From: Blautia sp.
Lineage (GTDB): Bacteria > Bacillota > Clostridia > Lachnospirales > Lachnospiraceae
NCBI GenBank assembly: GCA_017463155.1
Contig: JAFTPT010000042.1
Location: 62,001 to 126,000 of the forward strand
Direction: 5' to 3'
Length of the DNA: 64,000 nt
Positions 43,247 through 50,717 of this stretch are shown here, piece by piece. A program made the translations under genes and the position numbers. The notes under the pieces were generated by a model. That model did not search any database. It saw nothing but the letters and a program-made list of their open reading frames with translations, and was not told the DNA's origin. Numbering within the stretch: position 1 is the stretch's first letter; every line of letters starts with the position of its first letter.

Positions 43247-44221
43247 ATGCGCAGAAAGAAAAAATCAGAGGAAAGCGGGTTCAGTATCTGGCGTTCCTAT
43301 TCCGATATGATGGCAGGCGTTCTGCTTCTTTTCGTTCTGATCATGTGTGTGACCCTGTTTCAGGCACAGAAGAATTATGATGACAGCATAAAAGAACGGG
43401 ATGAGAAGATCGCGCTGCAGGAGCAGTACACGGTCGAGCTTCTCGCCAAGCAGAACGCGCTGGATGAGAAGGAAGGCCAGCTGTACGCCCAGAACGAGCA
43501 GCTGAAGGACCAGGATGAACAGCTTGCGACCCAGGAAAAGCTGCTGGCCGAATACGCGGCCCAGCTGAAGGAACAGGAGGAGAAGCTTGCCGCCCAGGAA
43601 AAGACCCTGGGAGAACAGCAGGTCGCGCTGGATGAAAAAACGGCTCTTCTGGCCGACCAGCAGAAGAAGATCGACAAGATCATCGGCGTCAAGGCCGAGG
43701 TGGTCGAAAACCTCAAGAACGAGTTCGCAAAGAACAATGTGAACGTGGATATCGATTCCCAGACGGGCGCGCTGACGCTGGATGCCAACGTCATGTTCGA
43801 TTATGATGAGACCGAACTGACGGAGGAAGGCGAGGAGGCGCTCCGCAAGGTCCTTCCGATCTACTGCAAGGTGCTGCTGGAAAAAGAGACCCAGCCATAT
43901 CTTGCGGAGATCATCATCGTCGGTTACACGGACGATGACGGCGACTATACCTACAACCTGGAGCTTTCGCAGCAGAGAGCCTTCGCGGTTGCCCAGTACC
44001 TGCTGGATATCCAGTATGAATTCCTCGACGAGGACCAGCAGCTGGATCTGCAGGAGTACCTGACGGTCAACGGCCATTCCAAGGCGAACCTGGTGACGGA
44101 TGCCGAGGGCAATGTCGACAAAGATGCCTCCCGCCGTGTGGAGGTCAAATTCCGGCTGAAGGACGAAGAGATGATCGACGAGCTGAACACGATCATGTCC
44201 GACGTGGAAAAAACAGAATAA
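43247..44221 (+). CDS. MotB/OmpA-like stator protein, ZorB-like
   Basis: The 324-aa protein has one N-terminal membrane helix (about 21-39) preceded by SYSDMMAG, placing Asp20 at the helix entrance like the essential proton-carrying Asp of MotB/ZorB. Residues about 45-150 form a long coiled coil of repeated QLKEQEEKLAAQEK-type units. Residues about 165-315 are an OmpA-like peptidoglycan-binding domain (VMFDYDETELTEEGEEAL, IIVGYTDDDGDYTYN, LSQQRAFAVAQYLL, NVDKDASRRVEVKF). It starts 9 nt after the channel gene, so the two are co-translated. The map gene follows 20 nt later. Confidence 0.82.
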   Translation: MRRKKKSEESGFSIWRSYSDMMAGVLLLFVLIMCVTLFQAQKNYDDSIKERDEKIALQEQYTVELLAKQNALDEKEGQLYAQNEQLKDQDEQLATQEKLLAEYAAQLKEQEEKLAAQEKTLGEQQVALDEKTALLADQQKKIDKIIGVKAEVVENLKNEFAKNNVNVDIDSQTGALTLDANVMFDYDETELTEEGEEALRKVLPIYCKVLLEKETQPYLAEIIIVGYTDDDGDYTYNLELSQQRAFAVAQYLLDIQYEFLDEDQQLDLQEYLTVNGHSKANLVTDAEGNVDKDASRRVEVKFRLKDEEMIDELNTIMSDVEKTE

Positions 44222-44241
44222 CAAAGGAGATTGGATGCAAG

Positions 44242-45117
44242 ATGGCTGTTAAGATCGGCAGAAATGATCCCTGCTGGTGCGGGAGCGGACAGAAATACAA
44301 GAAGTGCCACGAAGCTTTTGACGAGAAACTGACCCTGCTTGAACAGAAAGGACATCCGGTCCTGGAGCACAGACTGTACAAGACACCGGCGCAGATCGAA
44401 AAGATTAAGGAAAGCTGCCAGATCAACATGGCGGTCCTGGACTATGTGGGAGAACACATAAAGGCCGGCGTGACGACACAGCAGATCGACGACTGGGTCC
44501 ATGAGATGACCGTCAGGCAGGGAGGGATCCCCGCACCGCTTCATTTTCAGGGATATCCGAAGAGCGTCTGCACCTCCATCAACGAGGTGGTCTGCCACGG
44601 GATCCCTTCCGACCAGGAGGTCCTGAAGGAGGGAGACATCATCAACGTGGACGTCTCCACCATCTACAACGGGTATTTTTCCGACTCTTCCCGGATGTAC
44701 TGTATCGGGCAGGTGAGCCCCGAAAAAGAGGCCCTTGTCCGCTGCGTCAAGGAATGTGTGGAGAAGGGTGTGGCCGAGGTGAAGCCCTGGACCCCCATCG
44801 GAAATATGGGCGCTGCGGTCCATGAACATGCCATGGCCGGCGGCTACAGTGTCGTCCGGAGTATCGGCGGACACGGCGTCGGGCTTGAATTCCACGAGGA
44901 TCCGTGGGTCAGCTACACCTCGGAGAGAGGCAGCGGCGTGATCATGGCTCCCGGGATGATCTTCACCATCGAGCCGATGGTCAACATGGGCTCGGAGGAC
45001 ATCTGGACGGACGAAAAGGACGGCTGGACCGTACGGACCAGTGACGGACTGCCCTCGGCCCAGTGGGAGGTCATGGTCCTCGTGACGGAGACCGGATGCG
45101 AGGTCCTCTGCTGGTAA
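44242..45117 (+). CDS. map: Methionine aminopeptidase with N-terminal SEC-C motif
   Basis: Type I methionine aminopeptidase removes the initiator Met. The 291-aa protein carries an N-terminal SEC-C zinc motif (NDPCWCGSGQKYKKCH), found in a subset of Firmicutes Map proteins and likely a ribosome contact. The catalytic pita-bread domain shows VCHGIPSD, INVDVSTIYNGYFSDSSRMY with two metal Asp, GHGVGLEFHEDP with a metal His and IFTIEPM with a metal Glu. It follows the ZorB-like gene closely, so at least some transcripts may link them. Confidence 0.95.
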   Translation: MAVKIGRNDPCWCGSGQKYKKCHEAFDEKLTLLEQKGHPVLEHRLYKTPAQIEKIKESCQINMAVLDYVGEHIKAGVTTQQIDDWVHEMTVRQGGIPAPLHFQGYPKSVCTSINEVVCHGIPSDQEVLKEGDIINVDVSTIYNGYFSDSSRMYCIGQVSPEKEALVRCVKECVEKGVAEVKPWTPIGNMGAAVHEHAMAGGYSVVRSIGGHGVGLEFHEDPWVSYTSERGSGVIMAPGMIFTIEPMVNMGSEDIWTDEKDGWTVRTSDGLPSAQWEVMVLVTETGCEVLCW

Positions 45118-45153
45118 ATGCGCACCGCAGCCTTCTGTTTTGAAAAAAAAATC

Positions 45154-45182
45154 TTGCATATACGGATGATCTGTTGTATAAT
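45154..45182 (+). promoter_or_regulatory. SigA-type promoter for rplS
   Basis: TTGCAT (45154-45159), a 17-bp spacer and a perfect TATAAT (45177-45182). Confidence 0.8.
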
Positions 45183-45189
45183 TCATTCG

Positions 45190-45262
45190 TTGTCTAAAAA
45201 GATGGTCCGCTGTTACCGGTCATGGCCGTTTCCTTTACTGGTCATGGGTAAGTAAGAACATC
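45190..45262 (+). promoter_or_regulatory. Candidate L19 autoregulatory mRNA leader
   Basis: The leader between promoter and rplS is about 95 nt. It contains the near-direct repeat CCGGTCATGG / CTGGTCATGG and potential TTAC/GTAA closing pairs. Position and composition fit the ribosomal protein L19 leader family described in Firmicutes, but the match was made by memory and not by a covariance model. Confidence 0.4.
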
Positions 45263-45283
45263 CACATGAAAAGGAGAGAAACC

Positions 45284-45631
45284 ATGAACGAAATCATCAA
45301 AAACATCGAAGCCGCTCAGCTGAAGGCGGAAGTGCCGCAGTTCCGGGTGGGAGACACCGTACGAGTACATGCCATGATCAAAGAAGGCAACCGCGAGAGA
45401 GTCCAGGTCTTCGAAGGTACCGTTCTCAAGAGACAGGGCGGAAGCAACCGTGAGACCTTCACGGTCCGTAAGAATTCCAACGGCGTAGGCGTCGAAAAGA
45501 CCTGGCCGCTGCATTCTCCGCATGTCGTCAAGGTTGAGGTCGTCCGTTACGGTAAGGTTCGTCGTGCGAAGCTGTTCTACCTGAGAGACCGTGTCGGTAA
45601 AGCTGCCAAGGTCAAAGAGCGCATGAGATAA
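45284..45631 (+). CDS. rplS: 50S ribosomal protein L19
   Basis: L19 sits at the subunit interface of the ribosome. ATG 45284 is the true start: an earlier in-frame ATG (45266) overlaps the AAGGAG ribosome binding site. The 115-aa product shows the L19 pattern [48 protein letters not shown] and the C-terminal [22 protein letters not shown]. It ends at a terminator but is followed by lepB and rbgA, an order conserved in Firmicutes. Confidence 0.97.
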   Translation: MNEIIKNIEAAQLKAEVPQFRVGDTVRVHAMIKEGNRERVQVFEGTVLKRQGGSNRETFTVRKNSNGVGVEKTWPLHSPHVVKVEVVRYGKVRRAKLFYLRDRVGKAAKVKERMR

Positions 45632-45656
45632 GCAGATAATTGCATAATCGGAAAAC

Positions 45657-45697
45657 AAAAGGGACAATAACAATATTGCTATTGTCCCTCTTTTCCT
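45657..45697 (+). terminator. Rho-independent terminator after rplS
   Basis: The stem GGGACAATA (45661-45669) / 45680-45688 is flanked by an A-run and a T-rich run. Confidence 0.82.
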
Positions 45698-45713
45698 TAT
45701 GAGGGCATGTTCG

Positions 45714-46310
45714 ATGAGTATCAGACGTAAGTCCTGGAGGGACAACCTGGCGGCCGGCGCCAGGGAAAAGCTGGAAGACAAACAGGTGCGGAGCCGCCTT
45801 CTGCTGCTTTTTGAGATCGCGGTGACGCTGATCTTCGCGGCGCTCGTGGCGATCACGTTCTTTCAGTCGGTCACCATGCAGGAAAGCTCCATGGAACCGA
45901 CGATCTCCGTGGGAGAGCGCTTTTTTATGAACCGGCTCGTCTACAGGGTGATGGATCCGAAACGCGGGGACATCATCGTATTCAAGACCAACGGAAGTGA
46001 CGACGCGGCCCTGCATATCCGCAGGATCGTAGGCATTCCGGGAGATACGGTCCAGATCGTGGACGGACGCGTCCTGGTCAACGGCGGGACCCTGAAGGAA
46101 AAAGGCGATTTTCCGTCCATCTCCAATCCCGGCCTCGCGGCCAGTCCGGTGACGCTCCAGTCCGGAGAATATTTTGTGCTGGGCGACAACCGGAACAACA
46201 GCGAGGACAGCCGGTACGGGGATATCGGGACCGTCAACAAGAAGTATATCGTCGGAAAACTGTGGTTCCAGATCGGCCCCATGACAAAAATGGGCTTTAT
46301 GGGCTCCTGA
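45714..46310 (+). CDS. lepB: Signal peptidase I, atypical catalytic dyad
   Basis: ATG 45714 has GAGGG 8 nt upstream; the in-frame ATG 45699 lacks a site. The 198-aa protein has one N-terminal membrane helix (about 30-50) and the S26 boxes: SSMEPT with nucleophile Ser59, RGDIIVF, HIRRIVGIPGD and LGDNRNNSEDSR. Where the family normally has Lys-Arg in the third box (catalytic Lys), this sequence reads Arg103-Arg104. This may reduce or change activity, or the alignment may hide another lysine. Signal peptidase cleaves exported precursors at the membrane. It is followed by rbgA. Confidence 0.85.
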   Translation: MSIRRKSWRDNLAAGAREKLEDKQVRSRLLLLFEIAVTLIFAALVAITFFQSVTMQESSMEPTISVGERFFMNRLVYRVMDPKRGDIIVFKTNGSDDAALHIRRIVGIPGDTVQIVDGRVLVNGGTLKEKGDFPSISNPGLAASPVTLQSGEYFVLGDNRNNSEDSRYGDIGTVNKKYIVGKLWFQIGPMTKMGFMGS

Positions 46311-46359
46311 CGCAGGAAAGCCGGAACGGAGGCAGCCGCAGACGAAAGGAATGTGACAC

Positions 46360-47205
46360 ATGAACGTACAATGGTATCCAGGCCATATGACAAAGGCCAG
46401 AAGGCAGATGCAGGAGGATATAAGTCTGATCGACCTGATCATCGAGATCGTCGATGCCCGCGTCCCGCAATCAAGCCGGAATCCGGATATCGATGAGATG
46501 GGCAGAAACAAGGCAAGGCTTATCATCCTGAACAAGGCGGATCTGGCGGACCCAAGGGAAAACGACGCCTGGATGCGCCATTTTAAGGACAAGGGCTATT
46601 TTGTGGTGCAGGCGGATTCCCGGAACAGCAGGGATATGAAGGCGATCCAGAACGTGATCCGGGAGGCCAGCCGCGAAAAAAAAGAACGGGACCTGAAGCG
46701 GGGAATCCGGAACAGGCCCGTGCGGGCGATGGTGGCGGGGATCCCGAATGTCGGAAAATCCACCTTCATCAACACCTTCGCCGGAAAGGCCTGCACGAAG
46801 ACCGGCAACAAGCCGGGCGTTACCAAGGGAAAGCAGTGGATCCGCCTGAATAAAGAGGTGGAACTATTGGATACGCCGGGGATCCTCTGGCCGAAATTCG
46901 ATGACCAGCAGGTGGGCATCCGGCTTGCTTTTATCGGCTCTATCCGCGATGAGATCCTGAATACGGAGGAGCTTTCCCTGTTGCTGATCCGTCTCCTCAG
47001 GGACAGGTACGCCGGAAATATAAGCGCCAGATACCAGATCCCGGAGGAAGGGACGGACGCGGAGCTCCTCGGAGAGATCGCAAAGGCGAGAGGCTGCATC
47101 AAGAAGGGTGAGGAGCTGGATTATGCCAAGGCAGCCGCCCTGTTCCTGGACGATTTCAGGAGCGGCAGGCTCGGCAGGATCACCTGCGAAAGCCCCGGAG
47201 AGTAA
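46360..47205 (+). CDS. rbgA: Ribosome biogenesis GTPase YlqF (RbgA)
   Basis: RbgA is needed for late 50S assembly. The 281-aa protein has the circularly permuted G domain of this family: NKADL (G4) comes before GIPNVGKSTFINTFAGK (G1), then PGVTKG and LDTPGILWP (G3). The N-terminus MNVQWYPGHMTKARRQM is diagnostic. A C-terminal helical RNA-binding part follows. AAAGGA lies upstream of the ATG. rnhB follows after 6 nt. Confidence 0.96.
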   Translation: MNVQWYPGHMTKARRQMQEDISLIDLIIEIVDARVPQSSRNPDIDEMGRNKARLIILNKADLADPRENDAWMRHFKDKGYFVVQADSRNSRDMKAIQNVIREASREKKERDLKRGIRNRPVRAMVAGIPNVGKSTFINTFAGKACTKTGNKPGVTKGKQWIRLNKEVELLDTPGILWPKFDDQQVGIRLAFIGSIRDEILNTEELSLLLIRLLRDRYAGNISARYQIPEEGTDAELLGEIAKARGCIKKGEELDYAKAAALFLDDFRSGRLGRITCESPGE

Positions 47206-47211
47206 AGAAAA

Positions 47212-47967
47212 ATGAAAACGATCACCGAGATTAAAAAGGAATTCGAGACGTTGTCGGAGTCGGATGCCGCGGCCTTTCTCGACATGTACGCATCCGATGA
47301 GAGGAGCGGGGTCCGGGCACTCTGTGAACGCATCCGCAAAAAACAGACGGCGCTCGAAAAAGAGATCCGGCGGACGGAGAGCCTGAAGGTCTTCGAAAAA
47401 AAATACGAACATCTGGGATATGTGTGCGGGATCGACGAGGTCGGCCGCGGGCCGCTGGCCGGTCCCGTCCTGGCCTGCGCCGTCATTCTGCCGAAGGACA
47501 GCCATATCCTGTATCTCAACGATTCCAAAAAGCTGTCCGCGGCAAAGCGGGAGGAGCTTTATGAGGTCATCCTGCGGGAGGCCGTGGCGGTCGGGACCGG
47601 CATGGCAAGTCCGCAGCGGATCGATGAGATCAACATCCTGCAGGCCACCTACGAGGCCATGCGGCAGGCGGTGGATGCCCTGCCTGTTGCGCCCCAGGTG
47701 CTAGTAAACGACGCGGTGACCATTCCGGGAATCCTTCTTCCCCAGGTACCGATCATCAAGGGCGATGCGAGATCCGTCTCCATCGCGGCGGCCAGTATCG
47801 TAGCCAAGGTGACCCGGGACCGGATGATGGATGAATATGATAAGCTGATGCCGGAATACGGCTTCGCTTCCAACAAGGGGTACGGGACGCAGGAGCATAT
47901 CGATGCCCTCAAAAAGTACGGCCCGTCTCCGATACACAGACAGACCTTCATCACGCATTTCGTATGA
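47212..47967 (+). CDS. rnhB: Ribonuclease HII
   Basis: RNase HII cleaves RNA in RNA/DNA hybrids, including single ribonucleotides in DNA. The 251-aa protein has an N-terminal extension of about 65 residues, as in Bacillus, and then VCGIDEVGRGPLAGPVLACAVIL with catalytic Asp-Glu, LNDSKKLSAAKRE, and the distal Asp region IIKGDARSVSIAAASIVAKV. It lies in the rbgA-rnhB-yraN order typical of Firmicutes. Confidence 0.96.
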   Translation: MKTITEIKKEFETLSESDAAAFLDMYASDERSGVRALCERIRKKQTALEKEIRRTESLKVFEKKYEHLGYVCGIDEVGRGPLAGPVLACAVILPKDSHILYLNDSKKLSAAKREELYEVILREAVAVGTGMASPQRIDEINILQATYEAMRQAVDALPVAPQVLVNDAVTIPGILLPQVPIIKGDARSVSIAAASIVAKVTRDRMMDEYDKLMPEYGFASNKGYGTQEHIDALKKYGPSPIHRQTFITHFV

Positions 47968-48021
47968 CGAAGGACCTGTACCAAGGATACCGACACTGCA
48001 AATGAAGGAGTGACGCCTGCG

Positions 48022-48375
48022 GTGAACAAGCGCAGGACAGGCAGCCTCTACGAGCAGACGGCTGCCGACTTTCTGAAGAGCAAAGGCCTTCGTATCCTGC
48101 AGAAGAATTTCCGCTGCAGGAGCGGGGAGATCGATCTGGTGGCCCGGGACGGCCGCTATCTGGTGTTCGTGGAGGTCAAGTACCGGCGCACAAAGCATCA
48201 GGGAGAGGCAGTCTGTGCCGTGGATCTTCGAAAGCAGCAGAAGATCCTGGATACGGCCGGGTATTATCTGCTTGTCAGGCACCTTTCGGCTGATACGCCC
48301 TGCCGTTTTGACGTGGTGGGGATCGACGGGCAGAAGATCCACTGGATCCGGAACGCTTTTATGGGACAACGTTGA
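48022..48375 (+). CDS. YraN/UPF0102 endonuclease-like protein
   Basis: The 117-aa protein matches UPF0102 with the PD-(D/E)xK nuclease-like core: GSLYEQTAADFLKSKG, ILQKNFRCRSGEIDLVARDG with a candidate Glu-x-Asp, and VFVEVKYRR with the Glu-x-Lys pair. The activity is unproven; a Holliday-junction-resolvase-like fold is known for the family. The start GTG 48022 is chosen because the alternative GTG 48010 overlaps the AAGGAG box. It sits between rnhB and pgeF. Confidence 0.88.
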   Translation: MNKRRTGSLYEQTAADFLKSKGLRILQKNFRCRSGEIDLVARDGRYLVFVEVKYRRTKHQGEAVCAVDLRKQQKILDTAGYYLLVRHLSADTPCRFDVVGIDGQKIHWIRNAFMGQR

Positions 48376-48387
48376 CAGGGGACAGAC

Positions 48388-49248
48388 ATGAAGATACGAT
48401 GGAAAAACGATCATAAGACCGGGATGGAGCTGCGTGAGAGGGAGGGTGTTCCCTACCTCGTATTCCCGAAGCTTGACGGGATGTCCTGGCTGTGCCATGG
48501 CTTCAGCACGCGGCTCGGAGGCGTGAGCCGGGAGCACTTGTCTTCGATGAATCTGAGCTTTTCAAGAGGCGACGAGGAAGCGAATGTGCGGGAAAATTTC
48601 CGGCGCTTCGGCAGAGCGGCCGGGTTCTCACCGGAGGATCTGGTCATGTCCGACCAGACCCACACGACCAACGTGCGGGTGGTCACGGAAGCCGAACGCG
48701 GAAACGGGTATTCGTATCCGAAGACCTGGCGGGATGTGGACGGCATGATCACCGACGTCCCCGGCCTTGTGCTCATCACTTTTTACGCGGACTGTGTGCC
48801 GCTTTATATCGTGGATCCGGTGCACAGGGCGGTCGGGCTTTCCCATTCGGGATGGCGCGGAACGGCCGGACGGATCGGGGAAGTGACGGTCCAAAGGATG
48901 CATGATACCTACGGAAGCAGGCCGTCCGACCTGCTGGTCGGGATCGGTCCTTCGATCTGCCGGGACTGCTACGAGGTGAACGGCGAGGTGATCGAAGCGT
49001 TCCGGGATGCTTTTCCGGCAGAGGTACACGGGAAGCTGTATGAAAAGACCGACGAGATCCATTACAGACTGGATCTGTGGGAGGCAAACCGGGAGATCTT
49101 CCTGGAAGCCGGCGTGCCTGAGAAGAACATCTTTCTGCCGGAGATCTGCACCTGCTGCAATCCGGAGTTTCTTTTCTCCCACAGGGCTTCACACGGAAAA
49201 CGCGGAAACCTGGCGGCGGTGCTGGGGATCCGGAAGTCATATGAATAA
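48388..49248 (+). CDS. pgeF: Peptidoglycan editing factor PgeF (laccase-domain protein)
   Basis: PgeF (formerly YfiH, multi-copper polyphenol oxidase-like) removes misincorporated residues from peptidoglycan precursors; some homologues act on purine nucleosides. The 286-aa chain has FSTRLGGVSREHLSSMNLSF, DQTHTTNVRVV with a His of the zinc site, TFYADCVPLYIVDP with the Cys ligand, and LSHSGWRGTAGRIGE with the second His. It closes the rplS-pgeF gene block at a strong bidirectional terminator. Confidence 0.93.
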   Translation: MKIRWKNDHKTGMELREREGVPYLVFPKLDGMSWLCHGFSTRLGGVSREHLSSMNLSFSRGDEEANVRENFRRFGRAAGFSPEDLVMSDQTHTTNVRVVTEAERGNGYSYPKTWRDVDGMITDVPGLVLITFYADCVPLYIVDPVHRAVGLSHSGWRGTAGRIGEVTVQRMHDTYGSRPSDLLVGIGPSICRDCYEVNGEVIEAFRDAFPAEVHGKLYEKTDEIHYRLDLWEANREIFLEAGVPEKNIFLPEICTCCNPEFLFSHRASHGKRGNLAAVLGIRKSYE

Positions 49249-49276
49249 AAAAAGAGCCGATTGCGGCTCTTTTTTT
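49247..49276. terminator. Bidirectional terminator between pgeF and prs
   Basis: A 13-bp stem with a 7-A arm (49247-49259) and a 7-T arm (49264-49276) has a 4-nt loop; it can stop both convergent transcripts. Confidence 0.9.
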
Positions 49277-49289
49277 GCGGGTCTGTGTG

Positions 49290-50471
49290 TCAGACAGATT
49301 GTTTTTTGCTGATCTTTTTCATAAGGCCCATGATCTTGTCGTTGCTCGAACGGACCTTATCCACGGAGACATCGTGGTTGATGATGTCCATGATGCTTGC
49401 CAGGTATTTGCTCATGTTGGCCTCGATGTAGTAGGGCTTCGTGAGCAGTTCCGGCGGACGATAGTTCAGGTTGGTGGTGATCAGCTTGTCCAGCCACCCT
49501 TCCTTGTAATACTCGTCGAATTTGGAAAGACCGTCCGTAAACAGCCCGTAGGTCGTACAGATGAATACACGGTTCGCCTTGCGCGCCTTGATCTGCCGGG
49601 CGACATCCAGCATGCTCTCGCCGGAGGAGATCATGTCGTCGATGATGATGACGTCCTTTCCCTCGACGGAATCGCCCAGGAATTCATGGGCGACGATGGG
49701 ATTCTTGCCGTTGACGATGGTGGAGTAATCCCTGCGCTTGTAGAACATGCCCATGTCCACGCCAAGGATGTTGGAAAAATAGACGGCCCGGGACATGGCA
49801 CCTTCATCCGGACTGATGATCATCAGGTGATCATTGTCAAACCGGAAGCCCGGCACATTTTTGACCAGCGCCTTCAGGAACTGGTACGTGGGAAAGAAGT
49901 TGTCAAAGCCGCTTAAGGGGATGGAATTCTGCACGCGCGGGTCATGTGCGTCAAAGGTGATGATGTTGGACACGCCCATGTCGCTGAGCTCCTTCAGGGC
50001 CAGCGCGCAGTCCAGGGATTCCCGCTTGGAACGGCGGTGCTGACGCCCCTCGTAGAGGAACGGCATGACGACGTTGATGCGGTGTGCCTTGCCTGTGGCG
50101 GCGGAGATGATCCGCTTGAGATCCTGATAATGATTATCCGGGGACATGTGATTCTCATGCCCGCAGACGGTGTAGGTCAGGCTGTAGTTGGTGATATCCA
50201 CCATGATAAACAGATCGACACCGCGGACCGATTCCTTGATGTAGCCTTTGCCCTCGCCGGTGCCGAACCGCGGGCATTCGCAGTCGACAAGGAAGGATTT
50301 TTCGTAGTAGCCCTGTGGGATGGTGCCGATATTCTTGCGCGTCAGTAGTTCCTTGCGGTATTTGACCAGCTTTTTGTCGACCTCGTGGGCCAGCTCCCGG
50401 CAGCCATCCAGGGCGGCAATGCGGATCGGGGCAACAGGTGCGGACTTCTCAAGCAATTCGATGTTTGACAT
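49290..50471 (-). CDS. prs: Ribose-phosphate pyrophosphokinase, long clostridial form
   Basis: This enzyme makes PRPP from ribose 5-phosphate and ATP for nucleotide, His and Trp synthesis. The minus-strand start at 50471 follows GGAGGAAG and gives 393 aa, longer than the usual 310-320 aa. The PRPP-binding loop VIIIDDMISSGESMLDVARQIKA is intact, as are HENHMSPDNHYQDLKRI and MPFLYEGRQHRRSKRESLD. The extra length comes from an N-terminal segment and an insertion with a Cys-containing VDCECPRFG stretch. The promoter lies at 50538-50566. Confidence 0.92.
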   Translation of the reverse strand: MSNIELLEKSAPVAPIRIAALDGCRELAHEVDKKLVKYRKELLTRKNIGTIPQGYYEKSFLVDCECPRFGTGEGKGYIKESVRGVDLFIMVDITNYSLTYTVCGHENHMSPDNHYQDLKRIISAATGKAHRINVVMPFLYEGRQHRRSKRESLDCALALKELSDMGVSNIITFDAHDPRVQNSIPLSGFDNFFPTYQFLKALVKNVPGFRFDNDHLMIISPDEGAMSRAVYFSNILGVDMGMFYKRRDYSTIVNGKNPIVAHEFLGDSVEGKDVIIIDDMISSGESMLDVARQIKARKANRVFICTTYGLFTDGLSKFDEYYKEGWLDKLITTNLNYRPPELLTKPYYIEANMSKYLASIMDIINHDVSVDKVRSSNDKIMGLMKKISKKQSV

Positions 50472-50537
50472 TGATCTTCCTCCTGCTTTGGTATTCGTGA
50501 TCATCAGAAATGATAATGCACATAGACAGACACCCTA

Positions 50538-50566
50538 ATCATAGCATCCCCCAAAAACATCGTCAA
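50538..50566 (-). promoter_or_regulatory. SigA-type promoter for prs
   Basis: On the minus strand TTGACG (50561-50566), a 17-bp spacer and TATGAT (50538-50543). Confidence 0.78.
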
Positions 50567-50642
50567 GGAGAATACGAAGAAAACACCCTGCCGGATCATG
50601 GCCTCCTCTGGCCCCGCAAAGATCCGCAGTGGTTTTCCGCCC

Positions 50643-50671
50643 TTGCAAACTTTGAGTGAAATTGGTATGAT
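50643..50671 (+). promoter_or_regulatory. Extended -10 promoter for the DUF512-der unit
   Basis: TTGCAA (50643-50648), a 17-bp spacer and TGG-TATGAT (50666-50671). Confidence 0.72.
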
Positions 50672-50717
50672 AAGGAGAATGCAGCAGCGAGTAAAGGACA
50701 GGAGGCAGGGACCACAT

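Noticed and set aside
41606-45117. A complete Zorya defence system
   Set aside because: No zorC, zorD (helicase) or zorE (HNH nuclease) gene is present; the following gene is methionine aminopeptidase. Only the motor pair is supported.
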